From: Eutypa lata
Taxonomy: Eukaryota > Ascomycota > Sordariomycetes > Xylariales > Diatrypaceae
Direction of reading: 5' to 3'
DNA length: 64,000 nucleotides
Assembly (NCBI GenBank): GCA_022661535.1
Contig: JAKULF010000020.1
Coordinates: 372,001 to 436,000 of the forward strand
The position numbers and the translations under genes are program-made. The notes under the pieces are model-generated. The model saw only the letters and a program-made list of their open reading frames with translations, made no database searches and was not told the origin of the DNA. Positions 36,186 through 48,378 of this stretch are shown here, in pieces (within the stretch, counting starts at the first letter, position 1; the number at the start of each line of letters is the position of its first letter).

Positions 36186-37283
36186 GCGGAAGGCGGAAGG
36201 CGGAAGGAAGCACAGGCACAGACGCAGGCATACGCTCAGTAGTAGCGGAAGCAGATATAAGATCAGGGTGCTATGTTGCTTGCTCGCTCGTTTGTAGACA
36301 GTAGGTGACGGGAGTGAGTCGTATTTGGTGGTTAATCCCTCTCTCCAATTGAGGGCTTGGGAAAAGCTGAAAAAAATGAAAAAAATTAATGCCTGGTCCA
36401 GGATTCGAACCTGGGTCTTCTTTTCGCCGTTCTGTGGAGGTGGAATATTCGCACAGGGTGTGAAGATGCACCCGGATTTTATTGTGGTGCACATTGGTGC
36501 AGCCACAGGGCATCGAACCCGAGGTCTTCAATTGTTCTTTCTTGACGTGTTACCACTACACTAACCTGGCTTATTCTAATCGTTAAAAGAGTAACATCTT
36601 ATTATTACTTATGGCTGGCTGGCTGGCTGGCTGGTTGGTAGGTTGGTTGCCTGGCTAACTTAACTACTGGCTGCCGAATATATACATACATCCATGTAGT
36701 ATCATGTAGGGGGTTCGAGATTCCAGCCGACGCATAGAAGTTGGCTACCAGGTAGTCATTTCACATATTACCGACCTGGCTACAAAAAGACGATTTGGAG
36801 TTGTAGGTTGCTGGCTACCAAAATATGCTGTTCAGCTATTGGAATCACTGTAATTCAGGTCTACCATGTACCATGGACTTTACGAGCGTGTATTATTTTG
36901 GTATCCTAACCTCGCGACATCTTCCCGAGATCATAGAGCACTTCTCTCAACGATACAGGATTAGGCTAGACGGCTGGACAATAGAGGATGATGAGCAAAC
37001 GAAATGAATAGATGGATTGAGAGAATAGTATACAAATGAGTGTCTGTAAAGTCCCATGTCAATTAGGATTGACCTTCCAATTTCTTTTATATGAGAATAA
37101 GGGGATGTAGCACGACTAGCCTCATAGCAGGGTATCCTGCAGGGGCCACCGTGGATCTATACCCCCTATTCTCAACCCCCTATTCCCTCATCTTGCACTT
37201 CTCACTCTCCATCTCGTATAATCTTTCTCTTCCTTACCAGCCAGGCTTCCCTCATCGCCCCATGAGTAGTGATCCTTCCACTT
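36186..37283. other. Intergenic region with tRNA-like element
   Basis: About 1.1 kb between the pseudogene and the secreted-protein gene. It contains a CGGAAGG short tandem near 36186-36208, the tRNA-like element (36391-36570), a TGGC tetranucleotide run near 36612-36645, and otherwise unremarkable sequence. Confidence 0.55.
36391..36570 (-). ncRNA. tRNA-like element with one A box and two B boxes (possible tRNA dimer or pseudo-tRNA)
   Basis: On the - strand the element starts GCCAGGTTAGTGTAGTGGTA, which contains an exact A-box match (TAGTGTAGTGG). It has two B-box matches: GGTTCGATGCC about 40 nt downstream, and GGTTCGAATCC near the 3' end, inside a perfect T-arm (CCAGG, loop TTCGAAT, CCTGG). 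The first and last 7 nt can pair as an acceptor stem with 6 of 7 pairs (GCCAGGT with ACCAGGC). Two T runs (36385-36379 and 36376-36370) just downstream could serve as RNA polymerase III terminators. The total of 180 nt is too long for a normal tRNA, and I could not find a convincing anticodon arm. It may be a tRNA with an insertion, a fused tandem pair, or a tRNA-derived relic. Confidence 0.5.
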
Positions 37284-37678
37284 CTAAGCAACACAAGTCA
37301 AACCGTTTCGGTCCACACAGGCTAGAAATCACATCAGTCTTTGGTTCTGTTATCTCAACAAGGATCAATGCATTGGTAATAGCTTGCTTACTGCCTTCGA
37401 TTATGGGGGAGTTGTCTGAAGGGCCGCTATAGTACTTGCAGCTGCTTCCGGCATGGTGGTCACAGTTGTTAGGACAGGTGCAGGCGTAGCCTACAATGGG
37501 GAAAGGAGTTAGCATATGGGGACATTCAACCTCCAGGACTAAGGTGGTATTGCATACCAGGATCGGTGGCAATCAGTACGGCACGAGCCTCGTTGCCTGT
37601 AGCTTCGGTGGGAGCTCCCATGACTTGACTGGCCATGAGGATAGCGACGGTGGAGACGATGGAGGTGTTGAAAAGCAT
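37284..37678 (-). CDS. Small secreted six-cysteine protein (85 residues)
   Basis: Three exons, 37678-37558, 37490-37392 and 37321-37284, with 67- and 70-bp introns (donors GTATGC and GTAAGC, acceptors TTGTAG and TTCTAG; TGCTAAC branch in the first). The start at 37678 gives a clear signal peptide (MLFNTSIVSTVAILMASQVM, then GAPTEA, probable cleavage after MGA). The mature part has six cysteines: YACTCPNNC, SSCKYYSGPSD, then GTCVDRNGLTCVA ending at TAG. The even cysteine count and the exact ending after the second splice support the model; reading through that intron gives a longer tail with no logic. Such proteins are secreted by many fungi and include candidate effectors, but the function here is unknown. 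An upstream TATAAATA (37785-37778) fits transcription on this strand. Confidence 0.72.
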
Positions 37679-40600
37679 TTTTGATGAGAATCTGTTATGT
37701 ATTGGAATCATTGATTGGTAATTTGTGGCGGTGATACTTGAAGGTTTGTGACAAGAATTTCCACGTCGGTAACAGGGTATTTATACCCTTCGATCTCCCG
37801 TGATCGTAGGCTCGACGAGAGATAGTGACCTTAGCTAAGTATACCTTTTTCCCGAATCGCACCGTAGTTTCTTGTGAACGCATGACGACAATTGTAGTAC
37901 AATGGATCGTCATTTACTCTCTATTGATGTCCTAGATTACGATGATCATCGAAACTAACTCCCGACTCTCGTGCACGACGGCGACACTCACCGCGCCGAG
38001 ACGACGATCTCCATGTCAGGGGGTATCAAAGTGAGAGCTATGGCATCTACCTAGATCTTTCTATCAACTAATCTTAAGGGAAATCATAGAGTATAAGGAG
38101 GTTAGGAGTTAAAAGGTCACTACTACTCAAGCTACCCTGCGGCTAGTTACAGGAATGACATCAACTAGGCGCCAAATGCTTATGTATGAGACAATCAGCA
38201 AGAAAACGTACGATTGCGCAGATCACAGAAGCATGCATACCTTATCCTCAGGAGTTTGGCATGTATTCTCGTCGTCCAGGATGTCTTTCGCTATGGCGTA
38301 CTTAAGATATATCCTGAGAACCCAGTGTAGAGAAACAGGTCATATTATGTATTGTTGGACTAATCAGTGAAGAAGCATACACCGGCGCAAGTATCATACG
38401 CTGCATACCTGTTTATGAAAGAGCAGCAAAAGCGTCTGGCGATCCATCATGTCTACCATCTGGCTTGGATTCTAAGCTGTTGTATCAACCGATATGTAGG
38501 GCATGCAGGCTTCTTGTGTGAAAGAGGCGAGAAGCTTAAGCGTCGAGTGTCTGGCGGAGAATTCCAAGGAAATATTTGTTTTGTCTCGAAGAAAATCCCG
38601 AATGATGCCCATAGATCTGGTAATGTCTCTCGCCACTTTGTTGGAATGGACCGGTAACCACGTAGTATGGGCGGACGCGCTCAATGGTATGTGGCTAGCA
38701 CATAGGGCTTCGAGAAGGTTTCAAGAAGGATCAGGTCTCACATTCTGTACACTCTGTATCAGCTATTGTTACCTGATGACGCTATATTGTTAGCCTCTTA
38801 CGCTTGGTGAGTGATGACCTACGTAATTTGGCTTCCTTGTTCTACCCTATGTTAACTATAGCGAGAAGCGGTCTATCTTGGGCGAAGGTGGGATTTCTGA
38901 TCACCGGTTTTCATTTTATCTATTGTCTGTGGATACCGACTGTTCGGTAGCCTTTAGACGTCCGGAACTGAAACCCATCATGCCCAGTGACTCAATGAAA
39001 GGAATCAAGGGAATCTTCAGTGTGTAGGGGTTGGAAGGGCGAAGGGTGGACTCTGGATGTATAGAAATGGGCAAAATAGCTAGACCAGTTGTCCTCGAGG
39101 GAGAGGAGTGGCAATGAATCGTGAATTGTGTAACGAACGATGTGGTTTGGATTTTGATGCCATGGAACCAAGGCACTAACTAACCTAACAATGGGTTAGG
39201 ATTGAAAGGATATATGGACACGACTCTATCGGACATGTAGGACTTACCTAGTACCTTTCTGCCTTTGAAGGATTCGCAGCCGGAAATAGAAGCATGGTTA
39301 GGCAGTTAGCAAATCCCATAGGGCATATACCCGGGGAATGATTATCTCTAGGTATGTGATTGATAAACTACCTATATCAGACAAGTCTACCATGGCACCT
39401 CTAACAAACATCTCACCTCACACATACATACTAGTAGTCACGATAAAACTAATGGAGCCGTCTGGTGTGTCCAAGACCCGGTCCTTTCTTTATTACAGAC
39501 CTTGCCAAGCCCCTGGGGAAAAAAAAGGGTTCATATCGAACACGAGAAGGGCAATACATCGAGCATCTTCGAGATTCGTATCATTGCCACCGCTGTTGTA
39601 ACTACCTAAGTTTAGAACCAACCTGGTACGCGCTGTAGCCGTCGCATACACGTTCCAAAAATATCACAAGTCGTAGTTAGAACATCCCCGGTTCGTCATG
39701 GGGGCGCGCGCTGTGGTATCAACAATGCCCCTGGAAGTTGCAACCAATATGAGTAGATCCCTCCACCGCCAAGATTCGACGCAAGTACAATCAGGGACCG
39801 TGATATTTCCTTCATAGCAAAATGACTCTCGGACATTTACAGAGACCATTTATGAATTAACAATGCAATCATGGCTCCGAAGAGATGACCGCCGCGGAAT
39901 TTAGGAGCCTGTAATCGAACAGGGAATTCGAAATAGGTAGGTACGGCTCGTAAGCTGTGAGTAGGCCGCGTATAAAGGTAGCGGGAGTATTGTAAGAAGG
40001 CCTGCCTGCCGCAAGGGAACTATTCACAATCTTCCATATCAAGAGCTCATCCGTACGTAGTGCCAGTTGATATCCCATCTGCGAACAAGGTCAGGCTGCA
40101 TCAACAACAATTGAGGAAGTTCAAATTAAGATTAGTTATAACCACAGGGTTTACTACGCGGACCAGTGCCACACTACTACATACGTACACATGGTATTAT
40201 GGGGTCGATAGAGAGGCAGAGAGGGTTTGGGGCTATGCGACCCCTGAGACAATGGTTGGACGTTGTCGCTCTTTGCGGTTTAGGGGCTAGGCTTTCCTCT
40301 TCTAGACAATGAAGCCAAGTGACTGCCTGGAGCTGTCCGGGTTTGATTTATATCGAGGGGGAAGCAAAGCAAATCGACGTAGCAATCATTTCCCGCTGAA
40401 CGGGGGGCTATGGGATCACAGCCAGAGGATAGGCGCCCATATGGCAGCAAAGTAACATTCTTCACGGGCACTGCATCGTAGTTATTTATTTACTACATAT
40501 GTTCATGGGTTCACGCCCATGTTATCCTGCAGCCTCGGACCCCCTGGATAATGTAGGTGATGGCGACCCGGAAACAGATTCAGGTGGGCTTTAATGGACC

Positions 40601-43600
40601 GCGGGAGGAAGCCGACACCGAGCTGTTGGTGAAAGCCTGCAGGATAGTTATGATCCTGACAAGAATGGGAAAGAATGAAGCCAACTTATTACTTGTACCA
40701 ACGCATAGGCACGTTGGAACTGACGTTCCGTATTTTCCTCTAAAAAAGATCTACTCTAACCAATCTCCAGAACAAGAAGCGGTTGGGACATTATCCTCGT
40801 GGGGGATCAGGGGTTAGAACCTTCAATTTGTCGCGGCTGCCTGCCTTGTCAAAAAAAGCCTTTCTGTTGGTGGTGGTGGTAGTGATGATAACGATGATGA
40901 TGCCATTCGAGCACCATCACGACGTCAAGGATTTCGACCGATTTTATCACCGTACTCGCACGAGACATCGGAGATCCCATGTGTTACACCGCAGCGATGC
41001 AGGAAAGCAACTCGGGACAGCTAAGTAACAGGGATTCGATTGGCTAAGATCGGGAGCTGCAGCGGGTGTGGCACGCTGTGGGGGATGAACATTTGTGTGC
41101 CACATCCACATCTTCTCTTACTATTTGCGGCTTAAGCTTTGGGTTGGCTAAGGCTGGGGCTGGATTTGGATCTGGGTTCAAACAAATAAAAAAGTTGTAA
41201 AAATTCATAAGCTGACCGCCTTTCTTCCTAGCCTCGACGGAGGTGATGATGGGAAACAGCATATGTACACGTAAATGAGCGGACAACAACCAGTAGCGCA
41301 ATATGTTGCCGACATTCCTAGCGGCATGTCAGATGGTCGCGACTTATTCCCGTAAAGGACAGTGAGGACGCCCCAAAGGAAAGGCTAAGAATGTTGGTAC
41401 AATACATACAACGCAACGAGGGCTGCAGCGAGAATCCTACAGAACCAAGCGGACCCCGAATGACCCAAGCCAGAACGAGACGTGTACAGCGGTCGGCTAC
41501 TAATAAAAGCCGGGCCCCCATGTTGACATCTCGGGACCGCAAAGAAGGGGGGGGGAGCTGTGGGCTCGACTGAGTTGAAGCTCTCATCTTATGGTTTTTT
41601 CTATTAGAGTTGAAAAGTCAGGCATACCTATTCGTGTTGAAAAACCCCCTAACTAGTTAGACTATTAGTTATTTCGTATCCGTTATTGAAAGAAGAGGCT
41701 TGTGCGCCGTCAGCACCTTTTCTGACCTTGGCGTATGACAAGACTGGGTAGACAGATGATGACCAGCCCTACGAAGTGCATATGGTAAGACAGGGCTGTG
41801 ACATCAAAATAAGTAATAGCATCTGGCCAAGTGTAACTACTTGGTTCTACCTCTAGTAAACAGCTGGTTTCCTTCAATTCACTTGATTCGTAAATACACC
41901 ACCTGTCTATCATCCAGCATGCTGGGTGCCTCACCTATATGCTCAGTAGGCAGTTTAAAAAGAGCATAAACTACGAAGCATACGCTCACTAGGAATTCAC
42001 AAGGCTAGAAGTTAGTACTACTACATTATCATATGTAATAGTACCTAACTACCGACACGACGATTCGGGTCAACAACCCAGAAATCGGTTCGGTTTCCCA
42101 CGTGGCTGAGGGGGCGTCTAAACTCTTTCCCCCTTTTAGTAAGAGGCAGAAGCCATGTAACTACCATCGTCCCCAAAGGCGTAGTGGATTACATAATTAA
42201 TTACTATCTAGTACATACATAGTCAAATGGCCAATTCCCGAGTGAAAGGTACTGATTCCGCTGTGCCTCGCCAATTGATTTGAGGCACAGCCGATGTTCG
42301 GCTGCACGCCTCTTCCCGTGGGTTACCAAGCTGTTGGACGAGGCACTAATACTGACAATGACTTCAACCAATAAGAAGAGGGCGGTATCTGATGTTGGGG
42401 ATTCTTATTGTAAGTGGTTGGCAGCAAGTAAACTCTGATACTATGAGCTTAAACTATAAGTTGCGTTGCGATGATCCGGTGCGGTCAGGCGATACAAGCT
42501 ACCGTTTACTTACTACGAGATCGATGTGTTATACATGTGTAGTAAGCTGTCTATTTCGGAACAGGAAGCCTAGTTAGTTATCCCACCGGCTTGCTTGTAG
42601 CACAGTGAGAGGACCTAACTACTAGTAACTACATATGCTTACTTATCAAGCTTGTGCATGTCCTCGGCCAAGGACCGAGACACGATGCAGGAGATTTGGT
42701 AACGTGTAGGGCTGGTTTTATATGCCGGGATCTTTTTAGTACATTGACTGCCTACCCCACTACTACCCACCCACCTTATACTCACTCAAATGTAGTACTT
42801 GACTCCAATGTACAATACTAGGAAGTAGTTAGGAGTCAGGCCTGAGCAAGGTTCGCAACTTCTCCATAACGGGTCACCTTGCCACCCCCATAGTTATCGA
42901 CTAACTAACATTTTACTCCATCATGTTGTCCTACATCTGGCCTGTGCGGTAGCAGGATACATAGTTACGCCGCGGAATGATTACTTAGTTATGTAATTCG
43001 TAGCCGGTAAACTGAGAGCATCCCGATCTCTTCTTTCGTGGAGCTGATAACTAGAAATGAATCGATAAGTTGCCTAAAATAGCAAATGTACGGAACTAAT
43101 TAGCGAGTTACTAGTCGGAAATGTTTAATGTCGCCCTAGAGCTAGTTACCCATAACCAGTGTTCTTCCACGGCTATGGTTAAAATGTCTAAACAAGGTAT
43201 TGCACATGCATATAATTATACGTATCTACTGACACTTTGTTCTGTTGGTATGTATGTAGGTAGGTTGGTTTATTTCAAGAGATGCAATGGTAGGTAGGTA
43301 CATAATCAGTGAGCTCCAACAAGGTCGGGTCCGATACACGTCGGAGACATAATCTTGAGAAGAGTCACACGTACATGCTCCATACTCTACATGGGCAGCT
43401 TCATATGGATGACAGCCTAACTTTATTATGCCTGGAGACATGGCAGCATGGCGTCGAAGAGAGCCCTACGGATGGACTTGGGGGCTTAAGCGTATATGTA
43501 CTAGTTAACTAAAACTAACGTTTACTTCGTACAGGGGGGTTAAGATCCAGCTGACATAACCTTGGCATAACGAAATACTAGAGGCTACATTGTAGTAACT

Positions 43601-45242
43601 AAAGGTATTGTGCAGGAAACCGAAAAGGGTACCCTATGAAGAGCCATCCAGATATTTGGGTCTGGGAGGTGTGGAACTTGAACAGCTAGTTATGTACATT
43701 TTCTGGTGGCTGCTTCCAAGGCCGTTTCAGCATCCAGCTGAACTACTGCAAGGTACTTTCTCGAGGGCCGCCGGCCTTCTTTGGGGTGGATTATAGTAGG
43801 CACCTATCCATTTTAGGTATTGGGTCGAGGTGGAGAATCATTATCATTGGTTCCTGCTAAGCGCTCCATGTCATCGTCGTCTTCGTCGTATCATTCGTCA
43901 GCTCGACTCAAATCGTAGGAGGGCTTTGACCGTTGTTCAGTTAGGTAGTTACAAGTTGGTTGTGTTGTGTTGTGTTGGGGTCATACCAATTCCCGACCGC
44001 TAATGAATGCCTGATGAAGAGGTGTCTATTCGTAGGTGCTTTACTTATTACATAGGTAGGTAATGAACCGGGTAACTGTCTAGATAAGTAACAGGCTGTT
44101 GGTAGTGTCGATATCTATGTTGGTGCTTTGTGCATAGCCCGAAACCACATCATGGTTCCAACCTGCATCCATACAGTTACAATGAAGTTCATATTAGGTA
44201 GTTTAAGTTATTCATCCCAAGAATCAGTTGGTTGACGAACTACCCACATCAACTTGAGCACTAGTTATTAGGTAACTGGAAGTCATACATAGTAAGATAT
44301 TTTAGAGTGATGACCAAATGGGGATAGTTACTTAGGCAGTTAAGCTGTTGGTACATAGTTCAGTCAACTAACTACATAATAACTCACTCTATGACGAGCT
44401 ACGATCGATGCCTTAGTTAGAACCTGCCTGCTTGGAACCTAATTACATAACTTTAGATGATTGCAGCGGTATCGAGTCACAACCCATATTTGGAAGGCCT
44501 CCATCGAATGTCGTCTCAGTATGGACGTATGTAGGTAGGATTTATTTTTGTAATACTGCAGGTGTAGTCTCCATGATGTATGTAGGTAGTTCCAATAACG
44601 CATGAGGTACATTATAATTATTAATCCGGAGTTAGGAGCGCGGACCTTGCGTGGCCTTAGTTAGACGTTGTATAAAATGTCCGAGTGAGGGAACGGAACT
44701 GCAGCAGCAGCAGCAGTACCTCAAATATATGGATCAGGAAAAATCCTTGTTAAGTTAACTGGGTCGTTCAATTACAGCTCTTGCGACAAGCTCGCAAACT
44801 CTTGCCCATGTTGAAGTCAAACTAACGGAATTCGAATGACTAAATCTCCTGTTTTTCCTAAAGCTGAATCCCGTGCCCACGCGTTTCCCCCCCGGCGCGG
44901 TTCGGCGTTCGAGCGTTTTTGCTTGCCCTATATCAGCCCTGTCCTGTCCTATCCTTTCCAAAAACAGTAGTTACCTATAGTCTTACACGCGGCTCGCTTG
45001 CTCGCTGCTCTCAATGTTATCTCCGAACGCCATTTACTCCTATCGTCGTCTTTCAGTAAAGTGATACTTGTACATGGTTTAGGACCTATGCATTTCGTCC
45101 CTGGTATCAGTCGCCTATGCGAATGTAACCCCTAGCTCGTAATATATCATAACCTAATCTATGTTGGTACATGCATACTGAGTTCTTCATTGTAACTCGG
45201 AATAAAGGTCTTTAAAAATCGCCTGTAAATAGGGCCCTGTCA
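37679..45242. other. Gene desert of about 7.5 kb
   Basis: No gene could be supported. Open frames are at most about 96 codons. On the - strand, two stretches near 38700-38470 (VHSNKVARDITRSMGIIRDF) and 38350-38230 (YLKYAIAKDILDDENT) look more protein-like than the rest and could be fragments of a decayed gene, but I recognise no family and stops separate them. Minor repeats: a TGTGT pentamer run at about 43955-43977 and a CAG run at about 44701-44716. Repeated TAGTTAGT/TACCTA tracts are scattered throughout. There is no transposon end, LTR or transposase motif that I can identify. Confidence 0.5.
37778..37785 (-). promoter_or_regulatory. TATA box of the secreted-protein gene
   Basis: TATAAATA on the - strand, embedded in the perfect palindrome GGGTATTTATACCC up to one central mismatch, about 100 bp upstream of the start codon of the six-cysteine protein. 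Position and sequence are typical of a strongly regulated fungal promoter. Confidence 0.5.
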
Positions 45243-46527
45243 TCATCTCCCGGCCGTGTATGGCGGCATGTGGGCCAGGTATATGTTGCTTCCGGCTGAA
45301 GATTTTGATAATGATGGAAGGTGAGGCGGTGTTGGCACGAATTGATTAGTAGAATTCCCAACGTGCCTGTTACTATCGTGGCCTTGGCCGCGTAGGTCAA
45401 GAGTACCGATATCAAATCGTTTTGAGCAACCATCGTCCATATGCCTGTCAAAGTGTTAGCCAAGAATTCTGAAATTCGAGGGGTTTCTTCAGAGTTACAT
45501 ACCTACGAAGAGTATCCTTTCGCGCAAACATGCGGCCGCAGAAGTCACATCTATGGTTCTTTTCCTTCATATGTACACTCTGGTGATGTCTTTGGAGGTC
45601 TGTTTTTCGTACGAACTTCTTGTTGCAGTCTGGCACTGTACACGGGAATGGGTATTCCCGATTGTCGGCGTGCGTTTCCATATGAGCCTTGAAATTGTAG
45701 CTTCTGCTGAAGAGTTTACCGCATCCCTTAACTTCGCATTGGAAGTTGGCTTCCTCTTTAGTCGTGAGCTTTCGAGTTTTCTTCTGCGTTCGTTGTGATC
45801 TGATCTGCCGCCTATTATCTGGGATAAGGCCTGACCCGAGACTGGCGTTGCCACCAGACGACTGCTCCGGTTCGAGTGGGATATATTCAGATCTAGACCA
45901 CCCGGTTGATGGTAGTTCTGTTACGTAGCCTGAAGCGACGTTGTCGCAAGTATAGTTGTTGTGGCTCGCCGGCACGGTATGAGACGAGCGAGGTGAAGGA
46001 TATTGGGATACTGCCACCGCCCTGGCATAATCTACCATGCCCTCCGCCTTCACTCGCGGTATCGGCGATGACATTCGATGATAGGAACTTCCATGTCTCC
46101 CCATGGGATCTGGAGAGCGGCAAGGTGTTCCAACTATCGACGGGGAGTTATTAGATACCACTGACCCGTGGGAGTGCTGCGAAGTGTACATATCATGGTT
46201 GTAGGTGCCGCCTAAGTTGGATTCATAGTGAGCAAAAGGATCATAGTCTGCAGATAAAATATTGGGTAAGCTCAAGGCGGGCAGAGGCTGAAGCGCCGTG
46301 CTCGTAGTCCACCCTGGCGAGGAAGTCGTCGTGTCGAGAGGCGGCAGCGAGTTTTGTGCGTCCATCATGGAAGACGCCGTAGCATATGACTGATCATACA
46401 AGGGAGTGATCTTCTGTTGACCTCTACCAAGATCCGGTTGAGTATATTCTAGGACTGGACTTTCCGAACAGAAGGTCTCGGGTGAAGAGTGTGGAGATAA
46501 GGTTAGAGGCGGAGGTGAGAATTCCAT
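45243..46527 (-). CDS. C2H2 zinc-finger transcription factor
   Basis: Two exons, 46527-45503 and 45444-45243, with a 58-bp intron (donor GTATGT, acceptor GACAG), giving 408 residues. Three C2H2 fingers sit near residues 265-355: FQCEVKGCGKLFSRSYNFKAH...H, then FPCTVPDCNKKFVRKTDLQRHHQSVH, then HRCDFCGRMFARKDTLRRHMDDGC. The splice falls inside the third finger and supplies its His in RRHMDDGCSKRFD; the last zinc ligand there is probably the Cys, giving a C2HC-like finger. The N-terminal 240 residues are Ser/Pro/Tyr-rich and likely activating or disordered. A basic stretch (RSQRTQKKTRKL) before the fingers could be a nuclear localisation signal. It stands alone between two deserts, as regulatory genes with large upstream regions often do. 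Targets unknown; I cannot assign a named ortholog. Confidence 0.85.
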
Positions 46528-47608
46528 TTACGCGGTTATAGGAGACGACGTCCTAGTAACAGTTGGTAAGGAAGAGGTGGCGGTGTTCCAGATTTATGTC
46601 ACAGACGACAACGAGGCTGGCCGGTGCTGTACGGGAATTATACGAATGGTGTAATTCCAGGCATCTGGGTTTGCAGTAGTCCTTGGGTGTGATTGGTTTC
46701 CTTTCTAACATAAGAGAACGCTGTGGTGGGATGATGACATAGTTATATGTTGTATCCAAAACGTTCAGCCGCCAAAAACAGTCCGGCCTCGAGTGTTAGT
46801 GGTGAAAGGGGACTGAGTGCTACCCCCCCTAACTGCAGGGGTCAGGAGTAAGTGGAGAGTTGATTGGGATACAAGCGCGGTGCGTCAAAGGTTAGGGATT
46901 CTCGACGTTGGATGTTAGAGTAACTCGCATAACGGTCATAGGGCAGACTAGCTAGGCAGAACAGGTAGAAGGAAGCCTTCCAACGGCGGGCCAGACCTAT
47001 CTATGTATGTATACCTACAATATGGGTATAACAAAATGGCAGTATACCAGATCGAGGTAAAGACCACCCATCCACCGAGGGGGCGACACAGCCCGCTTCA
47101 TCGCGGCAGTCCACGAGGTTATCCATGTGCATACTGTACAATGATATACATACATGCTTGGGATGGATTTTCGGCATGATCTTTCCAGTAGCACTACCTG
47201 AACTATGTACTAAACCTCTCATACCATACCTACTACATGTTGGCCTGCCTTACGTACTCAGCGTACCTCTATAAGCTAATGTTAATAGGTATGAATGAAT
47301 TCTTACCTGTGGAGAAAACAAGTTAAGTGGACAACTGCCTAGTTTAAGTAGGGAGCCAAGCCATAAGTACCCAGCAAGAGCAAGGAGTCCGGCTCGCCTG
47401 TCCGCTGAGGCTGGAAAGACAGGGCAGACAGGTGCCTAATACGGCTGAGTGGGCTGGTGGAGCGTGAGCGAGGAGGTCTCTTGCCCCAAAAAAGTACTTT
47501 CGTAGGAAGTAGTAGGGTGGGCCTTGAAGCCTTTTTAGGGCCCAATAGGCGACGATGGATGGGTAGGGTTGCTATTATGCCTGTATGCATGTGAGAACTT
47601 TGACGATA

Positions 47609-47611
<3 letters not shown>

Positions 47612-47644
<33 letters not shown>
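47612..47644. repeat. CTG trinucleotide microsatellite
   Basis: Eleven uninterrupted CTG units followed by TTG units, in non-coding DNA about 1.1 kb upstream of the zinc-finger gene start. Confidence 0.92.
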
Positions 47645-47647
<3 letters not shown>

Positions 47648-48353
47648 TTGTTGGCTGCAACGCCAGGATGCAGGGACTTACCTATTAGTTATCATCAAGG
47701 TAAGATTAGAGCCCTAAAGACCTGCGGTGGAACGACAGGAACAGCCATCACGTAAACATTTCGTGCGACACCATTGTACCAAGCATAAAAGGACAGCCTC
47801 AGTCCTCAGTTACTCAGATAAACTACTAACTAGCTCTGAAAGGCCAAAAATATTCCACAACTGGCCCATGGTCATATGAGCTAGCAAAAAGCTGGCTGGG
47901 AGTGGAAACGTAGGAAAGAAAAGGCGATCAACTAATACACACAGATAGGCACATGAGGAAGTGGAGAAGTTGCGAGGATCGATCATTAATGGTAAATAAT
48001 AGATCCTTACATACTCTAGCACTACCTACATAGATACGTAATAAGAGGTATATAGTCTACCGTAAGTAGAAGGAGAATTGAGACTTTTAATTATATGGAA
48101 TCAATTCTCGTTATTCGACGTATCGCATTGTTTGCCGAATACTAGGAAAATAAACATTGGACTATAATTTGTAACTATACGTGCAGACTGGACTATGTAC
48201 GGGACGATAAAGAAAAGGGAAACTCATAAGCATATCATGAGCAACGATCCCGTTTACCAATCCTGAATAGGTAATCAGTCTGGTGTTGGCATTGCATGGC
48301 CTACGATACTTACATGTAAGTACATAATTATGTGGTATTGGCATCGTCGTAGC

Positions 48354-48378
48354 GCAGCCCTGTCGGTCTCAGGGCTGC
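48354..48378. repeat. Perfect 9-bp stem hairpin in intergenic DNA
   Basis: GCAGCCCTG, a 7-nt loop, then CAGGGCTGC. The stem is fully paired and GC-rich in otherwise AT-richer DNA. No T run follows closely on either side, so a Pol III terminator role is not supported. Confidence 0.7.

Noticed and set aside
36325..36564. 79-codon + strand frame over the tRNA-like element
   Set aside because: It is the complement of tRNA-type sequence (RIRTW, HRTRG from T-arm DNA), a common false gene.
37252..37572. 106-codon single frame containing the cysteine-rich segment
   Set aside because: It reads through two introns; the spliced model gives a signal peptide at the front and a cleaner six-cysteine end.
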